Source: Vibrio halioticoli NBRC 102217
Lineage (GTDB): Bacteria; Pseudomonadota; Gammaproteobacteria; Enterobacterales; Vibrionaceae
Assembly: GCF_000496695.1 (NCBI RefSeq)
Contig: NZ_BAUJ01000003.1
Coordinates: 186,001-250,000, forward strand
DNA: 64,000 nucleotides
Direction: 5' to 3'
Part shown: piece after piece, positions 9,471 to 20,912 of the stretch
Layout: every line of letters begins with the position of its first letter
Position numbering within the stretch: the first letter of the stretch is position 1
Translations under genes and position numbers: made by a program
The notes under the pieces: generated by a model
Databases searched by the model: none
What the model saw: the letters and a program-made list of their open reading frames with translations, nothing else
Told to the model about the DNA's origin: nothing

Positions 9471-10271
9471 CTATTTAGCTGTCTCATTTAACTGCCAGTC
9501 GTAGTCGTAAGTGATTTTGCCATTAAAAGTGGCAAGCTTATCTGCGGTGGCTAAGTCATCGCGATATTGTGCGATGTGCTGCAAAACGCCTTTTTTACCG
9601 CCAAAGTCCACGGCAAACCAATCGTAAATCGAGGAGAGTTGTAGTGCTCCATTACTGACTTTTACCCCTTTTTCGCTATTGATAAACGCCTTGGCACTTT
9701 GTGTCAGTAGCTGCTCAGTATTTTGCGCTGTAAAGGCTTGAGGTTGTAGGTTAGGGCAACCTAAACTGGCACAGTTGACGGCGTAGTGAGTGCGAGGGTC
9801 GTTCCAGATAGGGCGTAAAATTCGATGTTCGATATCATTTAACGTTAAAGATTTTCCTGTCACGCTGAGCAGTTTGTCACCCCACGGACCAAAGCTAAAT
9901 AAACCACCTAGTTTAGTAATGGATTTGACGGGGTAATTATCAAGGATGAGTTGCACAGTTAAACCATTATATAGATTTACCCAATACGCGTACTGCTCGG
10001 CTTTTGAGTATTGGCGAGGGTCAATGTTCGCCAGCGATGCTAGATAGTTTTTTAGGCGCTGTTTGTCAGCAGTAGTGACGGATGAATAGCGAAATAGCGT
10101 CAAGTCCCCTTGGGTAACGAGATAAGTATCTAGAATAGACTGCCATTGGCTGTGATCAATGCTTTGCTTGCTTTGGCTATGCACATCCCAGTATGACCAA
10201 AGCTCAGACTTGGGTGCGGCGAAGCTGTTGCAGGAAAACAGTACAAGAATCAGTATCCATACCTTTGACAT
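9471..10271 (-). CDS. DUF547 domain-containing exported protein
   Basis: A 266-residue protein with a signal peptide (about residues 1-18, ending S-F-A-A). The start at 10271 is preferred because GGAGAG sits just upstream; the ATG at 10283 would place that site inside the gene. The mature part is a DUF547 domain: Y-W-V-N-L-Y-N-G-L-T near residue 98, H-Y-A-V-N-C-A-S-L-G-C-P-N-L near 160, and Y-D-W-F-x-x-D-F near 213. The conserved Cys/His residues suggest a papain-like fold, but no activity is established. It converges on the DUF924 gene with a 3-base gap and lies downstream of the leu terminator. Confidence 0.85.
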   Translation of the reverse strand: MSKVWILILVLFSCNSFAAPKSELWSYWDVHSQSKQSIDHSQWQSILDTYLVTQGDLTLFRYSSVTTADKQRLKNYLASLANIDPRQYSKAEQYAYWVNLYNGLTVQLILDNYPVKSITKLGGLFSFGPWGDKLLSVTGKSLTLNDIEHRILRPIWNDPRTHYAVNCASLGCPNLQPQAFTAQNTEQLLTQSAKAFINSEKGVKVSNGALQLSSIYDWFAVDFGGKKGVLQHIAQYRDDLATADKLATFNGKITYDYDWQLNETAK

Positions 10272-10307
10272 ATCTCTCTCCATCTCGATTGCAAAGAAAA
10301 ACCCAAT

Positions 10308-10337
10308 AAAAAAGGCCTTGTATCAACAAGACCTTTT
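10308..10337 (-). terminator. Intrinsic terminator of the leuABCD operon
   Basis: On the minus strand an 11-bp stem (AAAAGGTCTTG paired with CAAGGCCTTTT, one G-T pair) with a 6-base loop is followed by a T run. It lies 30 bases after the leuD stop and upstream of the DUF547 gene, so it separates the two. Confidence 0.85.
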
Positions 10338-10367
10338 AAGCATAGATTCTATTTCAGCGAATAATGA

Positions 10368-10970
10368 TTAACGCATAAATGCAGGGATATTCTGCTCATA
10401 TTCCGTGATTTTCTCAACGTGCTGCAGCGTTAAGTCTATGTTATCCAAACCGTTTAGTAGGCAATGGCGGCGAAACTCATCGATTTCGAAGCTGTACTGT
10501 TTAGCATTGGCTGTGACCAACATCGCTTCTAGATCAACGGTAATTTCAGCCCCTTCATTCGCTTCAACAAAAGTAAAGATTTCGTCTACTTCAGCTTCAG
10601 TTAAACGCACAGGTACCATTTGATTATTGATAGAGTTGCCATAGAAAATATCGGCAAAGCTTGGCGCTATCATCACTTGAATACCGTAATCAGCCAGTGC
10701 CCATGGGGCGTGTTCACGAGACGATCCGCAACCGAAGTTTTCACGCGCTAGTAGGATGCTTGCACCCTGATAACGTGCTTCGTTCATGACAAACTCAGGG
10801 TTAGCTTGTTGACCTGCATCATCAAGAAAACGCCAGTCGTGGAACAAATGCTGGCCAAATCCGGTGCGCGTCACTTTTTGTAGAAACTGCTTTGGAATGA
10901 TGGCATCGGTATCGACGTTAGCAGCGTCAAGAGGGACAACTAAGCCCGTATGTTGTTTAAAACCTGACAT
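10368..10970 (-). CDS. leuD: 3-isopropylmalate dehydratase small subunit
   Basis: A 200-residue small subunit of isopropylmalate isomerase, which with LeuC converts 2-isopropylmalate to 3-isopropylmalate in leucine synthesis. The swivelling-domain motifs are present: [12 protein letters not shown] near residues 18-29 and the active-site loop [12 protein letters not shown] near residues 79-90. Length matches the E. coli protein closely. It is the last gene of the operon, 11 bases after leuC. Confidence 0.98.
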   Translation of the reverse strand: MSGFKQHTGLVVPLDAANVDTDAIIPKQFLQKVTRTGFGQHLFHDWRFLDDAGQQANPEFVMNEARYQGASILLARENFGCGSSREHAPWALADYGIQVMIAPSFADIFYGNSINNQMVPVRLTEAEVDEIFTFVEANEGAEITVDLEAMLVTANAKQYSFEIDEFRRHCLLNGLDNIDLTLQHVEKITEYEQNIPAFMR

Positions 10971-10981
10971 GTTCTTTCCCC

Positions 10982-12388
10982 TTACTGCTGTTCAAAAGTG
11001 CGGATATCAACAAAATGGCCGGCGATAGCGGCTGCGGCTGCCATTGCTGGGCTAACTAAATGTGTACGGCCTTCACGACCTTGACGACCTTCGAAGTTAC
11101 GGTTGCTGGTAGAAGCACAGCGCTCTTGTGGTCCAAGACGGTCATTGTTCATGGCTAAACACATAGAACAGCCCGGTAGACGCCATTCAAAGCCTGCTTC
11201 AATAAATATTTTATCTAAGCCTTCGGCTTCCGCTTGTGCTTTTACTTGCTCTGAACCTGGAACGATAAGTGCTTGCACATGGCTCGCTACTTTACGCCCT
11301 GCAGCGACTTTGGCGGCAGCGCGCATATCTTCGATACGAGAGTTGGTACAAGAGCCAACAAATACTTTATCAACAGGGTATTCTGATAGAGATTTTCCTG
11401 CTTCTAATCCCATGTAAGCTAAGGCTTTTTCTGCAGACGCTTTTTCTACAGGGTCAGCAAAGCTAGCCGGATTAGGGATTGGAGTATCAACCGAAATTAC
11501 CTGACCTGGGTTTGTGCCCCAAGTCACCTGAGGTTTGATTTCGGTAGCATCTAAGGTAACGATCGCGTCAAATTCAGCGTTCGCATCAGATTGTAGACCT
11601 GACCAGTATTCAACCGCGTCATCCCAATCTTTGCCTGTTGGAGCAAATTTACGGCCTTTGATGTAATCAAAGGTGGTTTGGTCTGGAGCAACCAATCCCG
11701 CTTTTGCGCCAAGTTCGATAGCCATGTTGCATACGGTCATACGGCCTTCCATAGAAAGGTCGGTAATCGCTTCACCACAGAACTCAACCACGTAGCCAGT
11801 GCCGCCAGCAGCGGTTGTTTTGCCAATGATCGCCAGTACGATATCTTTTGCGGTAATGCCGTGTGCAACCTTGCCCTTAACTTCAATCTTCATGGTTTTT
11901 GCACGAGACTGTTTTAGGGTTTGAGTTGCTAACACATGCTCAACTTCAGAGGTACCAATACCAAAGGCAATAGAACCAAATGCACCGTGAGTGGCGGTAT
12001 GTGAGTCACCACACACAATGGTCATGCCCGGTAGGGTAATACCAAGCTCTGGGCCCATAACATGCACAATACCTTGATATTTATGGTTTAAGTCATAAAG
12101 ACGAACCCCAAACTCACCACAGTTTTTCGACAAGGTTTCCATCTGGATGCGCGCCATTTCACCAGAGGCATTAATGTCTTTGGTGGTCGTAGAAACGTTG
12201 TGATCCATGGTGGCGAAGGTTTTGCTCGTTTGACGTACACGACGACCTTTTTCACGCAGACCATCAAACGCTTGTGGTGAGGTCACTTCGTGCACTAAGT
12301 GTCTGTCGATGTACAAGATAGGGTTTTCGCCTTCAGCTTCTACCGCAATATGTGCATCATAGATTTTTTGATATAAAGTTTTAGCCAT
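10982..12388 (-). CDS. leuC: 3-isopropylmalate dehydratase large subunit
   Basis: A 468-residue aconitase-family subunit carrying the [4Fe-4S] cluster of isopropylmalate isomerase. Cluster Cys residues are visible in V-G-S-C-T-N-S-R near residue 348 and in the pair G-C-S-M-C near 408-412. Other aconitase signatures include the [13 protein letters not shown] segment near 131-143. The start at 12388 gives the normal M-A-K-T-L-Y N-terminus and has AAGGAAG a few bases upstream. An ATG at 12424 would add 12 residues across that ribosome binding site. It lies 53 bases after leuB. Confidence 0.98.
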   Translation of the reverse strand: MAKTLYQKIYDAHIAVEAEGENPILYIDRHLVHEVTSPQAFDGLREKGRRVRQTSKTFATMDHNVSTTTKDINASGEMARIQMETLSKNCGEFGVRLYDLNHKYQGIVHVMGPELGITLPGMTIVCGDSHTATHGAFGSIAFGIGTSEVEHVLATQTLKQSRAKTMKIEVKGKVAHGITAKDIVLAIIGKTTAAGGTGYVVEFCGEAITDLSMEGRMTVCNMAIELGAKAGLVAPDQTTFDYIKGRKFAPTGKDWDDAVEYWSGLQSDANAEFDAIVTLDATEIKPQVTWGTNPGQVISVDTPIPNPASFADPVEKASAEKALAYMGLEAGKSLSEYPVDKVFVGSCTNSRIEDMRAAAKVAAGRKVASHVQALIVPGSEQVKAQAEAEGLDKIFIEAGFEWRLPGCSMCLAMNNDRLGPQERCASTSNRNFEGRQGREGRTHLVSPAMAAAAAIAGHFVDIRTFEQQ

Positions 12389-12441
12389 TGTTACTTCCTT
12401 TTTCCTTGGCAATTTACTTGCCAAGGAAACTCATCTATTGG

Positions 12442-15155
<2,714 letters not shown>

Positions 15156-15194
15156 ATTGGCTTCCTTTTCCAGCGTTATCGTTAAATTTATATA

Positions 15195-15224
15195 CAAAAA
15201 AACCCGCATCTAAGTTGCGGGTTT
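15195..15224 (-). terminator. Leucine operon attenuator (terminator hairpin)
   Basis: On the minus strand a 9-bp perfect stem (AAACCCGCA paired with TGCGGGTTT) with a 7-base loop is followed by a T run, between the leader peptide and leuA. Position and structure are those of a transcriptional attenuator: it should form when the leader is translated without stalling, ending transcription before leuA. The upstream arm overlaps sequence that can pair differently with the leader region. Confidence 0.88.
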
Positions 15225-15269
15225 CTGTTCATCTTGGTGGTGTTTTTCGCCCACTAGCAACCCGCGTGT

Positions 15270-15320
15270 TTATGTCACGATCAGGAGGAGCAGTAGTGAA
15301 GTTGAAACAACGAATTTCAT
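15270..15320 (-). CDS. leuL: leu operon leader peptide
   Basis: A 16-codon reading frame, MKFVVSTSLLLLLIVT, upstream of leuA. It contains five consecutive Leu codons (CTA CTG CTC CTC CTG). Such runs in a short frame just before a terminator hairpin are the hallmark of attenuation by amino-acid starvation: a ribosome stalled on the Leu codons would favour the antiterminator. The frame is seen directly in the sequence; its regulatory role follows from well-studied leu operons of enteric bacteria. The first two Leu codons differ from the last three, including a CTA. Confidence 0.9.
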   Translation of the reverse strand: MKFVVSTSLLLLLIVT

Positions 15321-15353
15321 TTTAAAAAACAATCCATCAATGAAGTTAACAAA

Positions 15354-15383
15354 TTAATACCGCGATTTGACTACAATCGTCAA
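15354..15383 (-). promoter_or_regulatory. Putative leu operon promoter
   Basis: On the minus strand TTGACG and TATTAA are separated by 18 bases, about 34 bases upstream of the leader peptide start. The -35 matches the sigma-70 consensus at five of six positions, the -10 at four of six. Confidence 0.6.
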
Positions 15384-15797
15384 GAGGAAAGTTGAAAAAA
15401 CATTCAATAGAGATGGCGAAAATGAAACTGTATTATTATGATTTTGGTGCAAGTCATTGAATAAATTAAACTTATTGGTTGGCGTGGCTTGCATTTGTTT
15501 TATGTATATTTACGCTGCTGTATTCGCCATACTCGATATGCGCGCATGTGACGCATTGGCATACAGAGGAAATTTTCCTTTAATATGCATCAAATAAAGC
15601 GACTTCTCTGAATTCACTAAAAAGCATGGGTAAACTCGGCAATGTTTCGATATTATTGCTGGCAATATCATTACTTTAGTCACGACCTCAATTAATTAAA
15701 GCATCTCTGCGTCTATAGAGTATTGCTTCTGCGTAACCTCAGTGTTCTCTCATTTTAAATGATGAAGCAAATTGGCTAGAAACTAGGATTCGAATTC
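15384..15797. other. Intergenic region between leu promoter and RND efflux genes
   Basis: About 410 bases with no convincing gene. It holds the upstream side of the leu promoter and must hold the promoter of the RND pair. The only clear structure is an operator-like palindrome TATTGC-TG-GCAATA at 15654-15667. No terminator or RNA gene is visible. Confidence 0.5.
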
Positions 15798-17114
15798 ATG
15801 AAATTTAATCGCAAGCTACTGTTCTTTCCCGCTGTTATTGTTGGAATTATTATTTTAATCGTGGCTATAGAAACCCGTCCGAAAGTACCGACTAAGCCTG
15901 CCGGAGATAGGGCAAAGCCGGTAAAAGTAATGGCGATGAAATTGACTCATATCGCCCCAGAAGCCATTGGTTTTGGGCAAGCTTCTGCCAAGTTTGAGTG
16001 GACTGCGATTGCTGAAGTGTCAGGAAAAGTGGTTTATCGCAATCCCAATCTTGAGCGTGGTCGAGTGCTTAAAGCGGGGACTGAAGTGTTGCGAATCGAT
16101 CCGCTCGATTATGAATTGAAGCTAGTGCAAGCCAAAGCCGATTTGAGTTCTAGTGAAACCCAGCTTAAGAAATTAGCTATAGAGTTTAACAACAATAAAA
16201 GTAGCTTAGCGATAGAAAAGAACCGCCTTCAGTTATCAGAAACAGAGTTAAAACGTCTGCAAGATTTGAGAAACAAAAAAGTAGCCTCGCAATCTGATGT
16301 GGATACTCAGCAACAAGCGTATCTTGCGCAGCGCAAACTGGTGCAAGATAGTGAAAACAAAGTCACGCTTTATCCAGATGAAAGAAAAGTTGCACAAGCC
16401 TTGGTTGAGGTGAACAAAGCTAAAGTTAAAGAAGCCGAACGCGCTCTTGCAAAAACCAGTATTGTTCTGCCTCGCGATTTACGTATCTCCTCGGTTGATA
16501 TTGAGCTTAACCAAGTGGTTAACTTGCAACAAAATATGCTGACCGCTCAAGGGTTAGATGTTATGGAAGTCGAAGCGCAAGTGTCGATTCATGATATGCA
16601 GTTATTGACGCAGAGCTTAGTGAGTAAACCAGGTACCGATGCACGCTTCCCTGATTTATCTCGCTTACAAGCCTCAGTGAGTGTTTCTAGTGGAAGTTAT
16701 ACCGCAGTTTGGCCGGCGAAAGTGACTAGAGTTAGCGACTCCGTTGATCCTACTCACGCCACCATTGGTGTGATCTTGGAGATCCAACAAGGTGTTAAAG
16801 GTATGCCTACGCCAACAGCATCCATGATCAGTGGCATGTTGTTGCGCGCTAAAATAGAAGGTGTGCAATCACCGCAATGGGTTATCCCTGAAATGGCATT
16901 GCATGGCAATAAAGTGTATCTGTTTGAAGATGGCAAACTGAAAATCCTACCCGTTTCGGTGCAATATCGCCGTGATCAGAAAGTGATCGTTAGCGGTGAT
17001 TTTAAAGCAGAAGATCGCTTAATTTTAAATGATCTATTACCGGCACTTTCTGGAATGCAGCTTAAGTTAGAGAAAGCGGCTGATGAGTCTAAGCCTGTGG
17101 AGGATGCGGCGTGA
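15798..17114 (+). CDS. RND efflux pump periplasmic adaptor (membrane fusion protein)
   Basis: A 438-residue adaptor subunit linking an inner-membrane RND pump to an outer-membrane channel. There is one N-terminal membrane segment (about residues 7-25), then a split lipoyl domain, a Lys/Glu/Gln-rich coiled coil (about 110-215, with the repeated pattern of long helices), a beta-barrel region (about 240-370) and a Lys-rich C-terminus. It overlaps the pump gene by four bases. No TolC-type channel is encoded beside it, so a channel encoded elsewhere is likely used. The substrate cannot be predicted from sequence. Confidence 0.9.
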   Translation: MKFNRKLLFFPAVIVGIIILIVAIETRPKVPTKPAGDRAKPVKVMAMKLTHIAPEAIGFGQASAKFEWTAIAEVSGKVVYRNPNLERGRVLKAGTEVLRIDPLDYELKLVQAKADLSSSETQLKKLAIEFNNNKSSLAIEKNRLQLSETELKRLQDLRNKKVASQSDVDTQQQAYLAQRKLVQDSENKVTLYPDERKVAQALVEVNKAKVKEAERALAKTSIVLPRDLRISSVDIELNQVVNLQQNMLTAQGLDVMEVEAQVSIHDMQLLTQSLVSKPGTDARFPDLSRLQASVSVSSGSYTAVWPAKVTRVSDSVDPTHATIGVILEIQQGVKGMPTPTASMISGMLLRAKIEGVQSPQWVIPEMALHGNKVYLFEDGKLKILPVSVQYRRDQKVIVSGDFKAEDRLILNDLLPALSGMQLKLEKAADESKPVEDAA

Positions 17115-20100
17115 TCCGATTTTTCGCAAGGCATCCGACGGCTGCCAATCTATTGATGCTACTGATTTTTTTAGTGGGTGTGCTATCACTACCTACCATT
17201 AAGCGTGAAACGTTTCCTGAATTTTCACCACCTTATATCATTGCTTCAATTGCCTATCCGGGCGCTTCACCTTTAGAGGTTGAAGAGAGCTTGTGTGTGC
17301 GTATGGAAGATGCTGTCGATGGTTTATCTAATATTGAAGAGACGACCTGTGACGCTTTAGAAGGCAGTGCCAGCTTAGTCTTAAAGCTTAATGGCTCTGC
17401 TGATATCGGGCGTATGCTGGTGGATGTACAGACACAGATTAACGCCATCAATGACTTCCCGGATGAAATTGAATCTCCAGTCGTGCGTGAGCTTGACTGG
17501 AATGAACCTGTGGTTGATGTCGCTATCACAGCCGATATGAATTGGCCTGATCTTAAAGCGTATGCTGAGAAGCTAAAGCGGATCATGAAACTTGATTATG
17601 GCGTTTCATTGGTAGATGTATCGGGTTTTTCTGATCACGAATATCGGGTAGAACTCAATACTTATGCGATGCGTCAGTTGGGTTTAAATGTCAGTGATAT
17701 CGCCTCTCAAATTGGTAAGCAGAACGTAAAATTACCGAGCGGTAATATAGAAACGCCGCAAAAGAATTTTCTGATTCGTTTTGATGAAAGGCAGGTAACG
17801 CCAGAGCAATTGCAAAATATTGTGGTGGGTTCAGGTCCAAATGGTGCGGCGGTACGATTGCGTGATATTGCTAAAATTACCGATCGCTTTGAGTTAGATG
17901 AGCAAAAAGTGCTGTTTGATGGCAAACCATCGGCCATTTTAAAAGTCAGCAAGAACAAAGAAGATGATGCGCTAAGAATCAAAGATGATGTAGTGCGCTT
18001 TGTTGAGGCGCAGCGGGCTGTTGCACCGCAAGGCGTAACGATTAGCATGACCAATGATCTGTCATCGGTATTGTGGGACAGATTAACCATGATGGTGCGT
18101 AATGGCTGGCAAGGTATTGCGCTGGTCTTTGTCACTATGTGGCTATTTTTTAGTTTACGTTACTCTTTCTGGGTTGCAGCAGGCTTGCCCGTCGCCTTTT
18201 TAGGTGGGTTGTTTATGATGGCCAATCTAGGTCTATCCATAAACATCATGTCTTTGGTTGGGTTATTGATGGCCATCGGTATCATGATGGATGATGCGAT
18301 AGTGATTGCCGAGTCGATTGCCGCCCATTTGGATCGGGGAGAAAGCATCGATGATGCGGTGCACTTAGGGGTTAAAAAAGTGCTGCCGGGAGTGGTTTCT
18401 TCATTCCTAACTACGGTTTGTATTTTTGGTAGTTTGCTCTTTTTGGATGGCGAGATGGGGGCAGTACTAAAGGCTGTTCCGCAAGTCTTAATTCTGGTAC
18501 TGACTCTAAGCTTAATTGAAGCTTTCTTGATATTGCCTCATCACTTAGCTCATTCACTACACAGTGCGAAAAAGGAGCGTCCTGATCTACGTTTTAAAAC
18601 CGCCTTTTTAAGAAAGTTTGATGAGTTTCGCAATGGCACATTGGTACGCGCTGTAGATAAAGTGGTGGAATATCGCTACCTGTTTATGGGCTCGGTTGTA
18701 GCGGCGCTACTTATTTCGGTTTCTTTGCTCGCAGGCGGCTTTTTGAAATTTGTACCTTTCCCAGATTTAGATGGGGATATCGCCGAAGCACGTATTATTT
18801 TGCCGCCGGGTTCGACATTAAGTCAGACCGAAATCGTCGTCGATCGTTTGGTTAATTCTGCGCAAAAACTGGACAAAGAGTGGACTGAAAAAGTAGAAAA
18901 TGGCGTACCGCTCATTCAACATATCACCACTAGCTATAACACCAATGCCGATGCGGATGAATCAGGGCCACATATTGCGACCGTACGTTTAGATTTATTA
19001 GGCGCAGAAGAGCGAAACACGGTATTAGACGAGTTTATTGATGCGTGGCGCAGTGATGTGGGCGAATTAGCCACACCAATATCTCTAGTCTACAAACAGC
19101 CTACTATGGGGCCGGGTGGACGCGCTATCGAGATTCGTTTGCAGCATGACAACTTAGAGTCATTGAAAGCGGCCTCTAACGAAGTGCAGTCATACTTGAA
19201 TGAGTTTGATGGTGTGCACGGCGTGCTTGATGACATGCGTATGGGTAAGGAAGAGGTGCTAGTAAAACTGCGTCCCGGCGCTGAAAGCTATGGTGTAAAT
19301 GGGCAAATGATTGCCAGCCAATTGCGCGGCGCTTTTTATGGTCAAACTGCTGATGAGATACAAGTTGGCGTAGAAAATATCAAGATTGAAGTGCGCCTAG
19401 ATAAAGATGAAGCGGGTAATCTAGAGCATCTAGAAAACTTCCCAATCATCATGCCAAGTGGCGCGCAGATCCCGCTGGGGACTATTGCAAGTTTTGATTT
19501 TCAGCGCAGTTACGTGCGTATTCAACGTATTAACGGCATGAGAACGGTGGCGGTCTTTAGCGATTTAGATACCTCAAAAGCCAGTTCTGGGGAGATCATC
19601 AGCACTTTTAAAACTCAAGAGCTGCCTAAACTGCAAAAAGAATACCCCGGTATTCGAGTGGACTTTGACGGTGAATCGAAAGATACCGACAAGACCAGCT
19701 CTTCTATGGGTAAAGGATTCTTAGTCGGTTTATTTGGCGTGTTTGCCATCCTCAGTTACCAATTCCGTAGCTACTTAGAACCTTTCGTGGTGATGCTAGC
19801 GATACCATTGGCATTGATTGGCGTTATCTGGGGGCACTTCTTACTTGGGCATAATATGAGTATGCCAAGCATTATGGGCTTTGTTTCTTTAGCCGGTATC
19901 GTGGTCAATGACTCAATCTTGTTAGTGCAATATATACGCTTCCATATTGATGAAGGTGATGAGGTTCGAGATGCGGTAGTAAAAGCGAGTCGTGAGCGTT
20001 TTCGCGCCGTGTTTATTACTTCGATGACCACAGCAGCGGGTTTGCTACCGCTATTATTGGAAACCAGCCTGCAAGCTCAGGTTATTCAGCCATTAGTTAT

Positions 20101-20218
20101 TTCGATTGTATTTGGTATTTTCACTTCCACGATATTGGTGCTGTTTATGGTTCCTTGTGCTTACACAATTTTGGCTGATTTTGGCAAAATTAAAAAGCAT
20201 GAAGCAATTGATATTTGA
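17111..20218 (+). CDS. RND family efflux transporter permease (AcrB-like)
   Basis: A 1035-residue inner-membrane proton-driven pump. The start is GTG at 17111, overlapping the adaptor stop (GTGA). Typical RND features: an N-terminal helix, two large periplasmic loops (about residues 30-330 and 560-860), and helix blocks at about 335-530 and 865-1020. The proton-relay acidic pair is visible in M-M-D-D-A-I near residue 395. The second half has the matching G-I-V-V-N-D-S-I-L-L-V-Q helix near residue 935. It is slightly divergent from the AcrB/MexB drug pumps and resembles the less studied inner-membrane RND pumps common in Vibrio. Substrate unknown. Confidence 0.93.
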   Translation: MIRFFARHPTAANLLMLLIFLVGVLSLPTIKRETFPEFSPPYIIASIAYPGASPLEVEESLCVRMEDAVDGLSNIEETTCDALEGSASLVLKLNGSADIGRMLVDVQTQINAINDFPDEIESPVVRELDWNEPVVDVAITADMNWPDLKAYAEKLKRIMKLDYGVSLVDVSGFSDHEYRVELNTYAMRQLGLNVSDIASQIGKQNVKLPSGNIETPQKNFLIRFDERQVTPEQLQNIVVGSGPNGAAVRLRDIAKITDRFELDEQKVLFDGKPSAILKVSKNKEDDALRIKDDVVRFVEAQRAVAPQGVTISMTNDLSSVLWDRLTMMVRNGWQGIALVFVTMWLFFSLRYSFWVAAGLPVAFLGGLFMMANLGLSINIMSLVGLLMAIGIMMDDAIVIAESIAAHLDRGESIDDAVHLGVKKVLPGVVSSFLTTVCIFGSLLFLDGEMGAVLKAVPQVLILVLTLSLIEAFLILPHHLAHSLHSAKKERPDLRFKTAFLRKFDEFRNGTLVRAVDKVVEYRYLFMGSVVAALLISVSLLAGGFLKFVPFPDLDGDIAEARIILPPGSTLSQTEIVVDRLVNSAQKLDKEWTEKVENGVPLIQHITTSYNTNADADESGPHIATVRLDLLGAEERNTVLDEFIDAWRSDVGELATPISLVYKQPTMGPGGRAIEIRLQHDNLESLKAASNEVQSYLNEFDGVHGVLDDMRMGKEEVLVKLRPGAESYGVNGQMIASQLRGAFYGQTADEIQVGVENIKIEVRLDKDEAGNLEHLENFPIIMPSGAQIPLGTIASFDFQRSYVRIQRINGMRTVAVFSDLDTSKASSGEIISTFKTQELPKLQKEYPGIRVDFDGESKDTDKTSSSMGKGFLVGLFGVFAILSYQFRSYLEPFVVMLAIPLALIGVIWGHFLLGHNMSMPSIMGFVSLAGIVVNDSILLVQYIRFHIDEGDEVRDAVVKASRERFRAVFITSMTTAAGLLPLLLETSLQAQVIQPLVISIVFGIFTSTILVLFMVPCAYTILADFGKIKKHEAIDI

Positions 20219-20226
20219 CTATAAAT

Positions 20227-20259
20227 CAGTGGTTTACATCGGGTAAGAAAAAACCACTG
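20227..20259 (+). repeat. Hairpin downstream of the RND gene
   Basis: A 9-bp perfect inverted repeat (CAGTGGTTT and AAACCACTG) with a 15-base loop, 8 bases after the RND stop codon. No T run follows, so it is at best a weak or factor-assisted terminator, or a 3'-end stabilising structure. Confidence 0.5.
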
Positions 20260-20353
20260 AAAATGTAATTTCAAAGCAAACAAAACGTCACTTTTCTGTC
20301 ATTTAACTTCCTTAGTTTAGGTGTTAACTAAATTAAGGGAGTAAGGCAGTGAT

Positions 20354-20911
20354 ATGAGTATCTTTGATTTTAACCGTCAAGATGTACAGCACATTAACCC
20401 TATTGTTCGTTTCGACCTGACGTTTTCGCTATTTTGTATGGAACACAAATATGCGGATCGAGTTAGCCAAATTAGTAGAGCTGTATCGCACTCTGGTGAT
20501 GGTCATCTTTATGTATTCTTGGCTTTAATTGCTTACGTTGTCGATTCAGCGACGGGAAGTCTATTTTTAGCTTGCGGGCTATTAGCATTTGCCATTGAAT
20601 TACCGATTTACTGGCTAGTGAAAAATGGCTTTCGTCGTCGTCGTCCTCATGAATTATCACCACGATTCATTAACTATATAGAACCTTCAGATAAGTACAG
20701 TTTGCCGTCTGGGCATACTGCTGCTGCCACTATCATGGCAATTAATATTTCTCTATTTTTCCCGACGTTAGCGATTATCGCTGTAGTTTGGGCAGGTCTT
20801 ATTGCGTTATCTAGAATTCTTCTTGGTGTGCACTTCTTTAGCGACATTGTTGCGGGAGTGGCGCTTGGAGCGGCTAGTGCTTTTACTGCTATGGCGATCA
20901 TAGGGGCGTAA
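20354..20911 (+). CDS. PAP2-family membrane phosphatase
   Basis: A 185-residue phosphatidic-acid-phosphatase type 2 protein with about five membrane segments. All three catalytic motifs are present: K-N-G-F-R-R-R-R-P near residues 91-99, P-S-G-H near 118-121, and S-R-I-L-L-G-V-H-F-F-S-D near 154-165. The active site should face the periplasm and act on a lipid phosphate or diphosphate such as phosphatidylglycerophosphate or undecaprenyl diphosphate. It ends one base before the glycosyltransferase ATG, so the two are almost certainly co-translated. The substrate is not determinable from sequence. Confidence 0.88.
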   Translation: MSIFDFNRQDVQHINPIVRFDLTFSLFCMEHKYADRVSQISRAVSHSGDGHLYVFLALIAYVVDSATGSLFLACGLLAFAIELPIYWLVKNGFRRRRPHELSPRFINYIEPSDKYSLPSGHTAAATIMAINISLFFPTLAIIAVVWAGLIALSRILLGVHFFSDIVAGVALGAASAFTAMAIIGA

Positions 20912-20912
20912 C

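Noticed and set aside
17707..18135. 142-codon minus-strand frame inside the RND transporter gene
   Set aside because: Fully antisense to a well-supported gene, no ribosome binding site, low-complexity Ser/Thr-rich product.
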